In this document: positions 1 through 8,280 of the stretch, piece after piece | Layout of the letters: each line of letters starts with the position of its first letter | How positions within the stretch are numbered: position 1 is the first letter of the stretch | Assembly: GCA_009827205.1 (NCBI GenBank) | Contig: WUAK01000043.1 | Coordinates: forward strand, 1 to 13,604 | Direction: 5' to 3' | Length of the DNA: 13,604 nt | Origin: Phycisphaeraceae bacterium | GTDB taxonomy: Bacteria; Planctomycetota; Phycisphaerae; Phycisphaerales; UBA1924 | The notes under the pieces: model-generated | Databases searched by the model: none | Told to the model about the DNA's origin: nothing | The model's input: the letters and a program-made list of their open reading frames with translations, nothing else | Program-made: the position numbers and the translations under genes

Positions 1-707
1 ACATGGAAGAACAGCCGACGATCCGCGAAATGCACGCGTGGCTGATCAAGGTCAGTCCCGACGGCAAACCCCTCCGTGATCTTTACCCGGAGATGGACCC
101 GAACGGCGTCGCCATCCTGCGATCTGCTTACATCCAAGCGGTTCGCACACGATTGACGAGCAAGCAAGCCCGTCACTGGAAAGATGGCAAGCTGCTTGTG
201 ATAGACAAATTCCCGCTCCAGATTACCGCGATTGCCTCGATCTCGCGTGTCCTTCCCGAAGCAAAGGTGCTGATCGCCCTCCGGGATCCCAGAGATGTGT
301 GTCTCAGCTCGTTCATGCAGTCGTTCAGCCTCAATCGATCCATGGCCCAGCTACTCGACCTGCAAGCTGCGACTGACTATTACAACAGAATCATGGGTAT
401 GTGGCTCGACATCCGAGATCGGCTCGCTCTCGATTGGCTGGAGATCCGTTACGAGGACACGGTCAACAACTTCGAGAATCAGGCTCGACGAGTGCTCGGG
501 TTTCTTGGTCTCCAGTGGAGTGATTCACTCGGCGAGTTCCATCGGCACGCACCGGGCACGCTCGTCTCAACTCCCAGCTACGAGGCGGTCAGCAAACCGA
601 TCAATACGAACGCGATCGGTCGATGGAAGAACTACGCCCCGCATCTGAACGAGATGGCTAAGCAACTCGATCCGATTGTGCATCGTTTCGGGTATGAGCC
701 TTTATGA
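1..707 (+). CDS. Sulfotransferase family protein, 5' end cut by window edge
   Basis: This is the C-terminal part of a PAPS-dependent sulfotransferase of the kind often fused to TPRs in planctomycetes and proteobacteria, which moves a sulfuryl group from PAPS to an unknown acceptor. The frame is open from the window edge. The ATG at position 3 is unlikely to be the true start, because the 5'-PSB loop (GxPRSGTT type) found near the start of this domain is missing. Counting from that ATG, the 3'-phosphate-binding motif RDPRDVCLSSF is at residues 94-104. It is preceded by the strand-turn LVIDKFP (65-71) and followed by RYED (149-152) and RWKNY (207-211), all typical of the family. The TGA stop overlaps the TAA stop of the convergent sulfotransferase by 6 bases. 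That neighbour shares the same domain but is clearly divergent in sequence. The acceptor substrate cannot be told from the sequence. Confidence 0.85.
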   Translation, partial: MEEQPTIREMHAWLIKVSPDGKPLRDLYPEMDPNGVAILRSAYIQAVRTRLTSKQARHWKDGKLLVIDKFPLQITAIASISRVLPEAKVLIALRDPRDVCLSSFMQSFSLNRSMAQLLDLQAATDYYNRIMGMWLDIRDRLALDWLEIRYEDTVNNFENQARRVLGFLGLQWSDSLGEFHRHAPGTLVSTPSYEAVSKPINTNAIGRWKNYAPHLNEMAKQLDPIVHRFGYEPL

Positions 708-2231
708 GGCCGCGGCGCCATCCAGGCCTGACCGCAACGAACCCATTATATCTGGGTAGTTCTCGTGCCTGCCGATGTGTGAATCAAAGACAGGCATGCG
801 GACCTCATCGATGCAGGTCGTCCTCCCTGCGGGCCGAACGCCCATGAAGTTCAGGCATGTGTCGTCCCATTCCAACCCTGCGAACTCGATGATTCCCTTC
901 GCAGTAGTTTCATGGTCTTTCACGAACGACTCGTACTGCACCTCGTGAAATTCGACACCGAGCGCTTCACTGTTCGCACGCCAGTGGTCCATTGTGCGTT
1001 CGAAGTCGCGGTAGAAGCTGCCGAGGCTGTGGGGATTTCCCGAGTACGGGTACGCGCCGCCAAACAGGTTCAGATGGTGTGTGACGCACGCATCCGCAGG
1101 ATCTCGCTTGACGTGTACGACCCTGCAGTTCGGAAGCACAGAGGCGATCGCCGGCAAATAGAATGCGTTCATACCGTTTTTGTCTGTCACGAACCCGGGA
1201 TTCAAACCCGGCGCGAGCAGCGCAAGCACGCGGTCCACCATCTGCATATAGCTCTTGGCCGCGTTCTCGACAAACTCCGCTTCGAGCTTTCCAGGCTCGA
1301 ACAGCATGGGCACGCCCGGGGCAGAGTCAGTATCAAGGTGCATCGCGATCCTGCGCAGGCCGGGCAGCTCGCCGCAGGCGATCGCGTCGGGGTGTGCACC
1401 GATAGTGCGCTCGATCAGGGTGGTCCCAGATCCAGGGAATCCGATGACAAAGACGACGTCGGCTTTGCCCGGAACATGCTCGGAGCGGGGCAGCGCACGT
1501 ATTGCGTCGGGGGTCCACGTCTCGATCAGACGATCGACGCGTTCCGAGTGTGCCTGAGGGTCGTAGCTGACACTGGTCAGAGTGTGCGCTTCCTTGGAGT
1601 GCTCGAGCGCATCACTGAATAGGCCAAGTTTGTCTTCGCAGACAACCATCGCTCTGAGCAGAGCGAACCGAACCGATGGTGAGAGCTCAGGGTTGTTCGC
1701 GGTCCTGGTGAGCATTTCAAGCGCCTCTTCTTCACGGTCCGCAAGAGGGGCGAGTCTCGCGAACGCGAGCACCATCATCACATCGTTCGAAGCACCCGCG
1801 CGAAGGAGTGTGATGTGCGGGTCGAGCATAGTCTGCGCCGTTGTGAAATCACCTTGATCCATCGCGTGCTCAGCCATCTGGCAGATGCCACGTGAATTGT
1901 CGGGTTCGAGCTGGAGTGCTTTGCTGAGCTCGATGTACGCGCTCGCGTCGTTTCCTGTCCGTCTATGTAGCCTCGCGAGTTCCAGCTTCGCAGCAACGTT
2001 GCTGGGCAAGAGCTCGGTGACCCTGCGGAATGCCGTGATAGAAGCCTCGACGCGCCCTGTCGCAGCAAGACATTGCCCCGCTGCGAATTGGATCTGAGGG
2101 TTGTCATTCGTATAGGTAGCGTCCGCCTTGCGGACCTGATCGAATCCCGCTAGTGCATTGGCGAATTGCCCCTGGCTGGTGAGCTGGAGTGATTGCTGGA
2201 TGAGCTGCTCGACTTGTGGGTTGAAGTGCAC
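702..2231 (-). CDS. TPR-repeat sulfotransferase, last cistron after ccoS
   Basis: A 509-residue protein with an N-terminal alpha-solenoid of TPR-like repeats (about residues 5-235; for example AGQCLAATGRVEASITAFRR and LHRRTGNDASAYIELSKALQLEP) and a C-terminal sulfotransferase domain (about 257-500). The 5'-PSB loop GFPGSGTTLIE lies at 264-274, a TDKN segment at 349-352, and the 3'-PB motif KRDPADACVTH at 375-385, so both halves of the PAPS site are present. No signal peptide is visible, so it is probably cytoplasmic; the TPRs may dock a partner or acceptor. The start is GTG, because an in-frame TAA (the ccoS stop) lies 3 bases upstream and an AGGA lies 7 bases before the GTG. Its placement directly behind ccoS suggests co-transcription with the oxidase operon, but a functional link is not shown. 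The acceptor is unknown. Confidence 0.9.
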   Translation of the reverse strand: MHFNPQVEQLIQQSLQLTSQGQFANALAGFDQVRKADATYTNDNPQIQFAAGQCLAATGRVEASITAFRRVTELLPSNVAAKLELARLHRRTGNDASAYIELSKALQLEPDNSRGICQMAEHAMDQGDFTTAQTMLDPHITLLRAGASNDVMMVLAFARLAPLADREEEALEMLTRTANNPELSPSVRFALLRAMVVCEDKLGLFSDALEHSKEAHTLTSVSYDPQAHSERVDRLIETWTPDAIRALPRSEHVPGKADVVFVIGFPGSGTTLIERTIGAHPDAIACGELPGLRRIAMHLDTDSAPGVPMLFEPGKLEAEFVENAAKSYMQMVDRVLALLAPGLNPGFVTDKNGMNAFYLPAIASVLPNCRVVHVKRDPADACVTHHLNLFGGAYPYSGNPHSLGSFYRDFERTMDHWRANSEALGVEFHEVQYESFVKDHETTAKGIIEFAGLEWDDTCLNFMGVRPAGRTTCIDEVRMPVFDSHIGRHENYPDIMGSLRSGLDGAAAS

Positions 2232-2234
2232 GAC

Positions 2235-2426
2235 TTAGTCCTGGTTCTCTTGGGTTGGTTTCTGCTTTGGCTCAGCCGGAACGATATCTTCATCCTCAAT
2301 CAGAATCCGTGACGCAGGTGTGTCAAGGTCGTCCATCTGACCAGACCGGACGGTCCACACGAACGCCCAGACCGCCACGGCCGCGAAAATAAAGGCCAAC
2401 GGGATGACAATCCAGAGCACGCTCAC
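2235..2426 (-). CDS. ccoS: cbb3-type oxidase assembly protein CcoS
   Basis: A 63-residue single-pass membrane protein. The N-terminal helix covers about residues 4-26, followed by the family signature [15 protein letters not shown] (28-42) and an acidic, then Gln/Pro/Lys-rich cytoplasmic tail. CcoS proteins are needed to insert heme and copper cofactors into the catalytic subunit of cbb3 oxidase, and the length and motif match the family closely. It starts with GTG, 9 bases after the ccoI stop, without a strong Shine-Dalgarno, so translation probably depends on coupling to ccoI. Its TAA lies 3 bases before the GTG of the TPR-sulfotransferase and in the same frame, an unusually tight junction between an assembly factor and an unrelated enzyme. 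Confidence 0.93.
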   Translation of the reverse strand: MSVLWIVIPLAFIFAAVAVWAFVWTVRSGQMDDLDTPASRILIEDEDIVPAEPKQKPTQENQD

Positions 2427-2435
2427 GATACAGGA

Positions 2436-4898
2436 TTATTGCTTGCTGGCGAAGGTCCTGGAGTGAAGCGCCAAACCGAGCACTGTGAGCGAACTGACTG
2501 GCATGAGAAATGCTGCAACGAGCGGGGTCAGCAGCCCGCCAGCAGCGAGACTGGCGGCGACCGCGTTGTAGCCCAGACTCACACCCAGACACCGCCTTAC
2601 AGCGGAGACGGTCCGGCGGGCACCGCCAAGTATCTCAGGCACTTGCTCGAGATCGTCATCGATGATGTACGAATGGGCAGCCGCGAGCGACGCCTCAGCG
2701 CCTCCTTGCAAGGCAATCCCGAACGAGGCGTTCACAAGAGCGGAAGCGTCGTTCACACCGTCGCCGACCATCACGACTGGGCCCCGGTCCTTAAATGCTT
2801 TGACCCTCTCGACTTTGCCCTCGGGGCTCACTCCACCAATAGCAAGATCGGGTTCGATCCCGACCTGAGCAGCCACGGCGTTGACGACCTCTTGCCGATC
2901 ACCCGAGAGCATCCCGACTCGCCAGCCCATCGATCCGAGCCTCTCGATAACCGTTCTCGATTCTGCGCGGATCTCATCGCCCAGCACCGCAACAGCACAT
3001 ACATCTTCATCCACCGCGACAAAGATCGGCGTGTTGCCAAACGCTGCTTCGGTGGTCGCAGCCTGAAGCAAGTTAGCATCTGGTGCGAGCCTCTCGCTCT
3101 CCATGAGAGTCAGAGACCCGACACAGACACGCTGGCCGTCAACAAAGCCCACAACGCCCTGCCCTGTGCGGTGCTCGACATCGGTTACGTCAAGCGAATC
3201 GTCATCATCGAGTGACGCGATCACGCGTGCGATCGGGTGAGTGGCGCCACGCTCGAGAGCAGCGGCTTGCCTCTTGCAGCCCTTATCACCGAGCCATTTC
3301 ACACAAGTGAATGTACCCTTTGTCAGAGTTCCGGTTTTGTCGAGAAGGACCGTGCCGGGCTTTGTGATGTCTTCGAACGCGCCGGCTCCCTTGACGAGCA
3401 CGCCTGACCTTGCCGCACGCCCGACCGAGACCGCTGTCACAAGCGGCGTTGCAAGTGCAAGAGCGCATGGGCAGCACACGATGAGCAACGCTGTCGCGTG
3501 CTCGATTGCGCCCTCGACTCCCTTTGGAGCCCAGTACGCGAACGTCGCCAACGCGAGCGCCATCACAACAACGACGAAGACGCCTGCAAGACGGTCGGCC
3601 TGCCCGATCACGGGAGTCTGGAGTCTCGCGTGACGCTCGATGTCTCGCATCACCTTGCCGAGCCTCGTCTGGTCCCCCACCGCCTCGGCGAGCACACGGA
3701 TCGGCGCAGCTATGTTGACCGAACCAGCCGCAATCCGATCGCCTTGCGAAACGGCAACTGGTCTGGATTCGCCGGTCATGACCGATTCGTCCACCGAAGA
3801 TTTTCCAGAGAGGACCACCCCGTCAACTGGCGCGGAATCGCCGGCGTGAACCTCGATCGTCATACCTGGCGTCACCGCCTCGATGGGTTCTTCGGTGACC
3901 TCGCCAGATTCACCGACAACGTGCGCGGTAGCCGGTGTCAGCGCAAAGAGAAGCTCGAGCGCATCCGCTGCTGCCCTCTGGCCTCGCTGCTGGAACCAAC
4001 GTCCGACGAGCAGCAAAAACACGAGCATCGTGATCGAGTCGAAGTACACCTCGCCAGCATCACGTACCGCGTTAACTACGCCCGCTACAAGACCGACCCC
4101 AAGCGCAAGGGCGATAGGCATGTCGAGGTGCCAAGTTCTCGTTCGGATCGCAGCGAGCGCGCCGATGAAGAACACCCTGCCAGGCCAGAGCACGCTAGCG
4201 ACAGCCATCGCGGCGCTGATGAGCCTGAACGCGAGGCGTGTGCCGGAGTCGATGCCCTCGAACATCCCCGCGTAGAGCGCGATCGCCAGCAGCATCGAGT
4301 TCCCCGCCAGCGCGCCGGCGATCCCGATGCGGATGAGCGCCCGCCTGTCTTCGGCGCGCCTCGCCGAGCGATCGGACGACCGGCTGGGCGGGTGGACTCG
4401 GTAACCCAGCGAATCGATGACCTGGGCGATGCGTGAGAGCTTGACGTCATCTCTGTTCCAAACCAGCGAAACAAGTGACCGACCGAGATCGAGCCGTGCC
4501 TCGATGACCCCAGGAAGGATCTGTGGCACGCGCTCGACGAGCCACACGCACGCGGCGCAGTGCACCCCCTCAAGGTATACCTCGCACGACGATCTGCTCG
4601 CTTCATTGTCATCGACCACGTGCACACGCTGGAACGCCTCGGCGTCGAACTGTTCGTACCGGTTGCCCGTGGAAAGCGCAGGCATCGCATCAGCTTCAAG
4701 CCTCTCACGCAGTTCGTAGTACGCACCGAGCCCGCACGCCTTGATCGCCTCGTGCGCAGTCTCGCACGCCGCGCAGCAGAACTGCTCCTCTCGGCCTGGC
4801 TCAATCAGCCCACGGGGAACGGACAAGCCGCAGTGCGTACACGCGCACCTTTCGCTCGTTTGAGCGTCCAGCATGCTCGGATTAGCGGCCCGCGACAT
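2436..4898 (-). CDS. ccoI: Copper-translocating P1B-type ATPase CcoI/FixI for cbb3 oxidase assembly
   Basis: CcoI exports Cu(I) across the inner membrane for loading of the CuB site of cbb3 oxidase. Numbered from the chosen ATG (820 residues): an N-terminal zinc-ribbon-like Cys region (CACTHC 18-23, FCCAAC 40-45) typical of CcoI/FixI; an HMA-like domain with HCAAC (113-117); several membrane helices; the actuator TGES (375-378); the CPC membrane metal site (476-478); the phosphorylation motif DKTGT (520-524); the HP nucleotide motif (554-555); the hinge GDGVND (712-717); and YN (777-778) with MPVSS (799-803) in the last helices, the Cu(I) pattern. An open frame extends to 4937. I prefer the ATG at 4898, which has an AGGG about 7 bases upstream and overlaps the previous gene by 17 bases; the ATG at 4874 is also possible. 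All catalytic residues are intact. Confidence 0.95.
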   Translation of the reverse strand: MSRAANPSMLDAQTSERCACTHCGLSVPRGLIEPGREEQFCCAACETAHEAIKACGLGAYYELRERLEADAMPALSTGNRYEQFDAEAFQRVHVVDDNEASRSSCEVYLEGVHCAACVWLVERVPQILPGVIEARLDLGRSLVSLVWNRDDVKLSRIAQVIDSLGYRVHPPSRSSDRSARRAEDRRALIRIGIAGALAGNSMLLAIALYAGMFEGIDSGTRLAFRLISAAMAVASVLWPGRVFFIGALAAIRTRTWHLDMPIALALGVGLVAGVVNAVRDAGEVYFDSITMLVFLLLVGRWFQQRGQRAAADALELLFALTPATAHVVGESGEVTEEPIEAVTPGMTIEVHAGDSAPVDGVVLSGKSSVDESVMTGESRPVAVSQGDRIAAGSVNIAAPIRVLAEAVGDQTRLGKVMRDIERHARLQTPVIGQADRLAGVFVVVVMALALATFAYWAPKGVEGAIEHATALLIVCCPCALALATPLVTAVSVGRAARSGVLVKGAGAFEDITKPGTVLLDKTGTLTKGTFTCVKWLGDKGCKRQAAALERGATHPIARVIASLDDDDSLDVTDVEHRTGQGVVGFVDGQRVCVGSLTLMESERLAPDANLLQAATTEAAFGNTPIFVAVDEDVCAVAVLGDEIRAESRTVIERLGSMGWRVGMLSGDRQEVVNAVAAQVGIEPDLAIGGVSPEGKVERVKAFKDRGPVVMVGDGVNDASALVNASFGIALQGGAEASLAAAHSYIIDDDLEQVPEILGGARRTVSAVRRCLGVSLGYNAVAASLAAGGLLTPLVAAFLMPVSSLTVLGLALHSRTFASKQ

Positions 4899-5634
4899 CG
4901 CCCAGCCCTGTGTCGATGCGTGTGATCTCACCTGCACGCTCGTGAGAGGGAAGCACGTGCCCGGTCCTGCCTGCAGCCGTGAGTATACCCATCGTGACGA
5001 TCGCGATCGCCATCGCAGCAGGAACGTACTTTCTCAGTGCTCCGCTCAATGCCTGCACACCCGTACCGACCGTGATCATGACAGGAAGTGTGCCCACCCA
5101 GAACGCGGCCATGGTCATAGCGCCAGAGACGGGGTGGCTCGTACCCGCCGCGACGAGCGCGAATGCGTAAAGCCAGCCGCAAGGCAGCAGCCCGGTCATG
5201 AGTCCTATCACGAGTGATCTGCGGACCGGGGTAAGCATTGAGGCAACCGAGTGCGCCCGAACGAACAGCGCCTGCATGAAAGACGGCGCACGCGCCTTTG
5301 GAACCCTCACGCCCGCGATCCGAAGCAGCGAGATCAGGCCCATCGTGATCATCGTAACCGCCGCGAGCAGCACCGCTGCCTTATGGAGCCCAACGGATTC
5401 GCCGCCGAGATCGACCGCCCGGCCCGCGAGTCCGAAACCCGCGCCGATGAGCGAGTACACCCCGAGACGCCCGAGGTGGTACGCCGCCTGGAGCTTCGTC
5501 TTCGAGATGCTCTGCTCGTGCCCGACGCCGACCGCCATCGCGACGAACGCGCCGCACATGCCCGCGCAGTGCAGGCTGCCAAGCACGCTTGCCGTGAGGA
5601 CCGCGGCGATCAGTGGCAGGAGCTCCGCGTTCAC
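4882..5634 (-). CDS. TauE/SafE (SulE/DsbD_2-like) membrane protein of the cco cluster
   Basis: A 250-residue polytopic membrane protein of the COG2836 / DsbD_2 type, annotated elsewhere as a sulfite exporter TauE/SafE family protein and often found between fixH and ccoI. It has a Cys-bearing first helix with LHCAGMCG (21-28), and GLLPCGWLYA (148-157) begins a later helix. These paired Cys motifs resemble the transmembrane reductant- or metal-handling domain of DsbD/CcdA-like proteins. I count about six hydrophobic segments, with a polar C-terminal tail (about 222-250). The GTG start lies immediately after the fixH TGA with no gap and only a weak GGA upstream, so translation is probably coupled. 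Its position between ccoH and ccoI suggests a role in copper or thiol handling during oxidase maturation. Actual sulfite export is doubtful. Confidence 0.85.
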   Translation of the reverse strand: MNAELLPLIAAVLTASVLGSLHCAGMCGAFVAMAVGVGHEQSISKTKLQAAYHLGRLGVYSLIGAGFGLAGRAVDLGGESVGLHKAAVLLAAVTMITMGLISLLRIAGVRVPKARAPSFMQALFVRAHSVASMLTPVRRSLVIGLMTGLLPCGWLYAFALVAAGTSHPVSGAMTMAAFWVGTLPVMITVGTGVQALSGALRKYVPAAMAIAIVTMGILTAAGRTGHVLPSHERAGEITRIDTGLGDVAGR

Positions 5635-6147
5635 TCAGTTCGTCCATTCATCCACAGACGCAGTGAAGACGTCGTCGCCCGAGGTCACGCGGAGGCGGAC
5701 GGTCCACTTGCCGTCACGCGAGAGCGGCTGGCCAGCCGAGTATCTGCCCGGCGCGATCTCGACGAGGTCAAAGCTGTATGTCGCCGAGCGTCTTGCGTTG
5801 TGATACGCGAACGCCTCTACACTCGCTCCTTCCACGGCGTTGCCTTGCTGATCGGTGATCAGGACCATCACAGAGCGTTCGCCCTTGCCGTCAACCGACT
5901 CTGAGAGATCAACGTCAGCATTCCACCCAAGATCTTTGTTGGTCTGTATCTGAGCAGCCGTCTCATCCCAGGCAACCGCCTTTGCGAAGTAGTCCTCTTC
6001 AAGACCGAACGACGGATCGTTCGTCGCGAGGGTCACGGTGATCACCCCCATCGTCAGGCTCAGCCCGATCAGCACGAAGACCAAGCCCGGAAAGGGCCAG
6101 AATACGCGAGGGTGTTTGCTCTTCTTCTGCTCGGCTTGCTCACTCAT
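5635..6147 (-). CDS. ccoH: FixH/CcoH family cbb3 oxidase assembly protein
   Basis: A 170-residue bitopic membrane protein. The N-terminus is cytoplasmic and basic (about 1-18), followed by one helix (about 20-42, starting at WPFPG) and a periplasmic beta-rich domain with the family-typical YFAKAVAWDE (53-62) after the helix. A later segment, VMVLITDQQGNAVEGASVEAFAYHNA, is the usual FixH Ig-like strand pattern. FixH/CcoH acts with CcoI in copper delivery and stabilises assembling cbb3 oxidase. The start is the ATG at 6147 rather than the in-frame ATG at 6162: a GGAGG lies 6 bases upstream of the inner ATG, and starting at 6162 would turn that site into coding sequence. The gene overlaps the ccoG end by 8 bases. 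Confidence 0.9.
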   Translation of the reverse strand: MSEQAEQKKSKHPRVFWPFPGLVFVLIGLSLTMGVITVTLATNDPSFGLEEDYFAKAVAWDETAAQIQTNKDLGWNADVDLSESVDGKGERSVMVLITDQQGNAVEGASVEAFAYHNARRSATYSFDLVEIAPGRYSAGQPLSRDGKWTVRLRVTSGDDVFTASVDEWTN

Positions 6148-7609
6148 CGCCAGCCTCCTCATCTACAGGCTGACGGGTGGTTGCAGACCCGTCGCCTGTG
6201 AATCTTGGCGCCATCATCCTGTATGTGACATCCTTCTCGAAACCTTCGTTATCCGTGATTCGGATTGTCACATCTCGTGACCCCGATGGGAAGGACGAAC
6301 TCGGTGCTTTGAGCAGCATCGGTCTGCTCACGGTCTCACGAGGGACGACCGTGAACGCCTCGCCCGGCACCTCAACAACCCCGCTCTCCAGATCGACGAG
6401 GCTGAAGGTGTACAGCGATTCGTCTGGCCTTCTGTTCTGTACCTTCATCGTGACCGAGTTGACTACTGAGCCGTCCTCGAGCACCGCGTATGGGGCGCCG
6501 CGCTGGCGGAGAACGGACACGTACGCCGGAGCACGGGTAATCAGGACAAACAAGAATCCCGTGAACAGCACCGTGATGATCGCAGGGTACAGCACGGTCC
6601 TCGGCCTGATAAATCTCGACTTCTCGCCGTCAAGTACCGCGGCTTGCGAGCCGTAGCGGATCAGGCCCCGGGGCTTGCCGATCTTGTCCATGACCGAGTC
6701 GCACGCGTCGATGCACTGTGCGCAGTTCACGCACTCAAGCTGCAGACCATCGCGGATGTCGATGCCCGTCGGGCATGTCGTGACACACATCTTGCAGTCG
6801 ATGCAGTCCCCGAGCGCCGGTTCTTCAGGCATGACCTTGAGGGAGACGTCTGTGGGCTTTGACTTCGACGCCCTCCGCTTCTTGCCGCGGGGCTCGCCTC
6901 GGTTCTCGTCGTAGGTGATGATGAGCGAGTTCCTGTCGAGCATGACAGACTGGAACCTGCCGTATGGGCACGCGACGATGCAGACCTGCTCGCGGAAGAA
7001 CGCGAAATCAAACATCATCAGGAACGTCGTGACAGCCATCACCAGGAACGGAACCGGATGGTTGAATGGTGACCCGAGCATCCACCTGAATAGATCGTCC
7101 GTACCCACGAAGTACGCGATGAACGTATTGGCCAGCGCGAACGAGATGACGAGGTATGTAACCAGCTTCGCGGGCTTGCGCCAGCCGCCCTGCTTCTTCT
7201 TTCGCCCCGGCGCACCCTCGAAGAACCGCTCGATCGGTCGATACACGAGCTCAAGATACACCGTCTGAGGACAACCCCAGCCGCACCAGACCCGACCGAA
7301 CATCGCTGTCAGAAAGAAAATTGTAAGGAACACCGAAAGCACGAGCAGCGCCAGCAGCAGCGTGTCGGTCGGGTAGAGCGTCACACCGAAGAACGTGAAC
7401 TCACGACGCAGCAGATCGAGCAGAATCGGGGGCTTGCCCATGATCCGAATGTGCGGCAGGGCGCAGAAGAACGCGATCAGCAGGTAACCAACGGCTCGCC
7501 TGTAGTTGAGAAACCGACCGGGTGAGAGTTTCGGTTTCAGCCAACGCCGCGACCCGTCCGCGTTGAGCGTCGAGAGCACCTGGATGTCCGGAGTTGGAGC
7601 GTTTGACAT
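6140..7609 (-). CDS. ccoG: CcoG/FixG/RdxA cupric reductase, polyferredoxin-like iron-sulfur membrane protein
   Basis: A 489-residue inner-membrane protein. CcoG proteins carry two [4Fe-4S] clusters and have been shown to reduce Cu(II) to Cu(I) for cbb3 oxidase assembly. Numbered from the ATG: transmembrane segments near 40-56, 82-104, 148-168 and 186-204, with WCGWGCPQT (108-116) and CIVACPYGRFQ (210-220) in the membrane domain. A ferredoxin-like loop follows with C269-x2-C272-x2-C275-x3-C279 and C293-x2-C296-x2-C299-x3-C303, the two classic cluster motifs. A further helix (about 336-357) precedes a C-terminal Ig-like FixG domain (about 365-470). The ATG at 7609 has an AAGGA 5 bases upstream; a TTG one codon earlier is the only extension. 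It sits 47 bases after ccoP, the loosest junction in the operon. Confidence 0.95.
   Translation of the reverse strand: MSNAPTPDIQVLSTLNADGSRRWLKPKLSPGRFLNYRRAVGYLLIAFFCALPHIRIMGKPPILLDLLRREFTFFGVTLYPTDTLLLALLVLSVFLTIFFLTAMFGRVWCGWGCPQTVYLELVYRPIERFFEGAPGRKKKQGGWRKPAKLVTYLVISFALANTFIAYFVGTDDLFRWMLGSPFNHPVPFLVMAVTTFLMMFDFAFFREQVCIVACPYGRFQSVMLDRNSLIITYDENRGEPRGKKRRASKSKPTDVSLKVMPEEPALGDCIDCKMCVTTCPTGIDIRDGLQLECVNCAQCIDACDSVMDKIGKPRGLIRYGSQAAVLDGEKSRFIRPRTVLYPAIITVLFTGFLFVLITRAPAYVSVLRQRGAPYAVLEDGSVVNSVTMKVQNRRPDESLYTFSLVDLESGVVEVPGEAFTVVPRETVSRPMLLKAPSSSFPSGSRDVTIRITDNEGFEKDVTYRMMAPRFTGDGSATTRQPVDEEAGDE
6154..6158 (-). promoter_or_regulatory. Shine-Dalgarno GGAGG of fixH/ccoH
   Basis: GGAGG on the minus strand, 6 bases before the ATG at 6147 and lying inside the end of ccoG. 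It decides the start of fixH in favour of 6147 over the upstream in-frame ATG at 6162. Confidence 0.75.
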
Positions 7610-7656
7610 CAACTTCCTTACTGCCCCACTACGAAGACTTATTTCTGCCGCCAGAG

Positions 7657-8280
7657 TCAGCCGTCGCCGGCTTCACCGCCGTCCGCCTCGGGTTTTGCCG
7701 GGGGCGGCGCATCGGGCCAGGGTTCCATCTGCTCGCCCTCGGGAGCAATACCCACCATCGGGCTTGTGCCTCTTAGCGATGCGACGTACGAGGTCAGCAG
7801 AATCACATCGTTGGGGTGAAGCCTCTGGCCCCAAGCCGGCATCGCACCCGCCGCGGCGCCGTCCTGGATCACCGTGTAGATATCGTCGATCGTCTTGACG
7901 TTCTTGCCAAACTCATCGGTCAGGTTTGGACCAACCTGACCACCGCCCTCGGCGCCGTGGCAGAGCACGCAGTTCCCCGCGAACACGCTTGCAGCGTAGT
8001 TCATCCATTCTTCGTCCTGCATCTTCTCAACGAACACAACCGGAGTTGCCTCAAGAGTGCCGAGCTCCTCGAACTTCTTCATCGTCGCCGCGAGCTTCGC
8101 CTTCTCATGTTTCCGCTCGGGATCAGGCAAGTACGGGCTGCCCATAAATGCCATGACCGTGTAGAAGAATCCGAAGACGATGAACAGATAGAACAGGAAA
8201 TGCCACCAGCCCGGGGTCGGGTTGTCGAACTCCTGGATGCCGTCGTACTCGTGATCGAGCACCTTCGGATCGTGCGGCAT
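7657..8280 (-). CDS. ccoP: cbb3 oxidase subunit III CcoP, short monoheme form
   Basis: Membrane-anchored c-type cytochrome that passes electrons into the cbb3 oxidase. The N-terminus carries the CcoP signature DGIQEFDNPTPGWWHFLFY (13-31) leading into a single helix (about 25-46), so the anchor domain is standard. A cytochrome c domain follows with one heme site CVLCH (104-108) and a distal-ligand candidate Met in GAMPAW (M147). The protein is only 207 residues long, while proteobacterial CcoP has about 300 residues and two CxxCH motifs; no second CxxCH is present here. The C-terminal tail (about 178-207) is Pro/Glu/Gly-rich. The ATG shares one base with the ccoQ stop (TAATG), indicating coupled translation. 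A short monoheme CcoP is likely the lineage norm rather than a defect, since the reading frame is intact. Confidence 0.92.
   Translation of the reverse strand: MPHDPKVLDHEYDGIQEFDNPTPGWWHFLFYLFIVFGFFYTVMAFMGSPYLPDPERKHEKAKLAATMKKFEELGTLEATPVVFVEKMQDEEWMNYAASVFAGNCVLCHGAEGGGQVGPNLTDEFGKNVKTIDDIYTVIQDGAAAGAMPAWGQRLHPNDVILLTSYVASLRGTSPMVGIAPEGEQMEPWPDAPPPAKPEADGGEAGDG

Noticed and set aside
912..1622. 236-codon open frame on the + strand opposite the TPR-sulfotransferase
   Set aside because: It is antisense to a gene with both PAPS motifs intact and looks like a compositional shadow.
3498..4436. 312-codon open frame on the + strand opposite ccoI
   Set aside because: It lies wholly within the ATPase gene in antisense, is rich in Arg, Asp and His, and has no motif or credible ribosome binding site.
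5198..5904. Open frames of 201 and 217 codons on the + strand across the SulE-like gene and fixH
   Set aside because: They overlap each other and two real minus-strand genes and show only shadow-type composition.
7610..7656. Terminator or internal promoter in the 47-base gap between ccoP and ccoG
   Set aside because: Only very short stems such as TCTG/CAGA occur, with no T tract, and no paired promoter boxes were seen.
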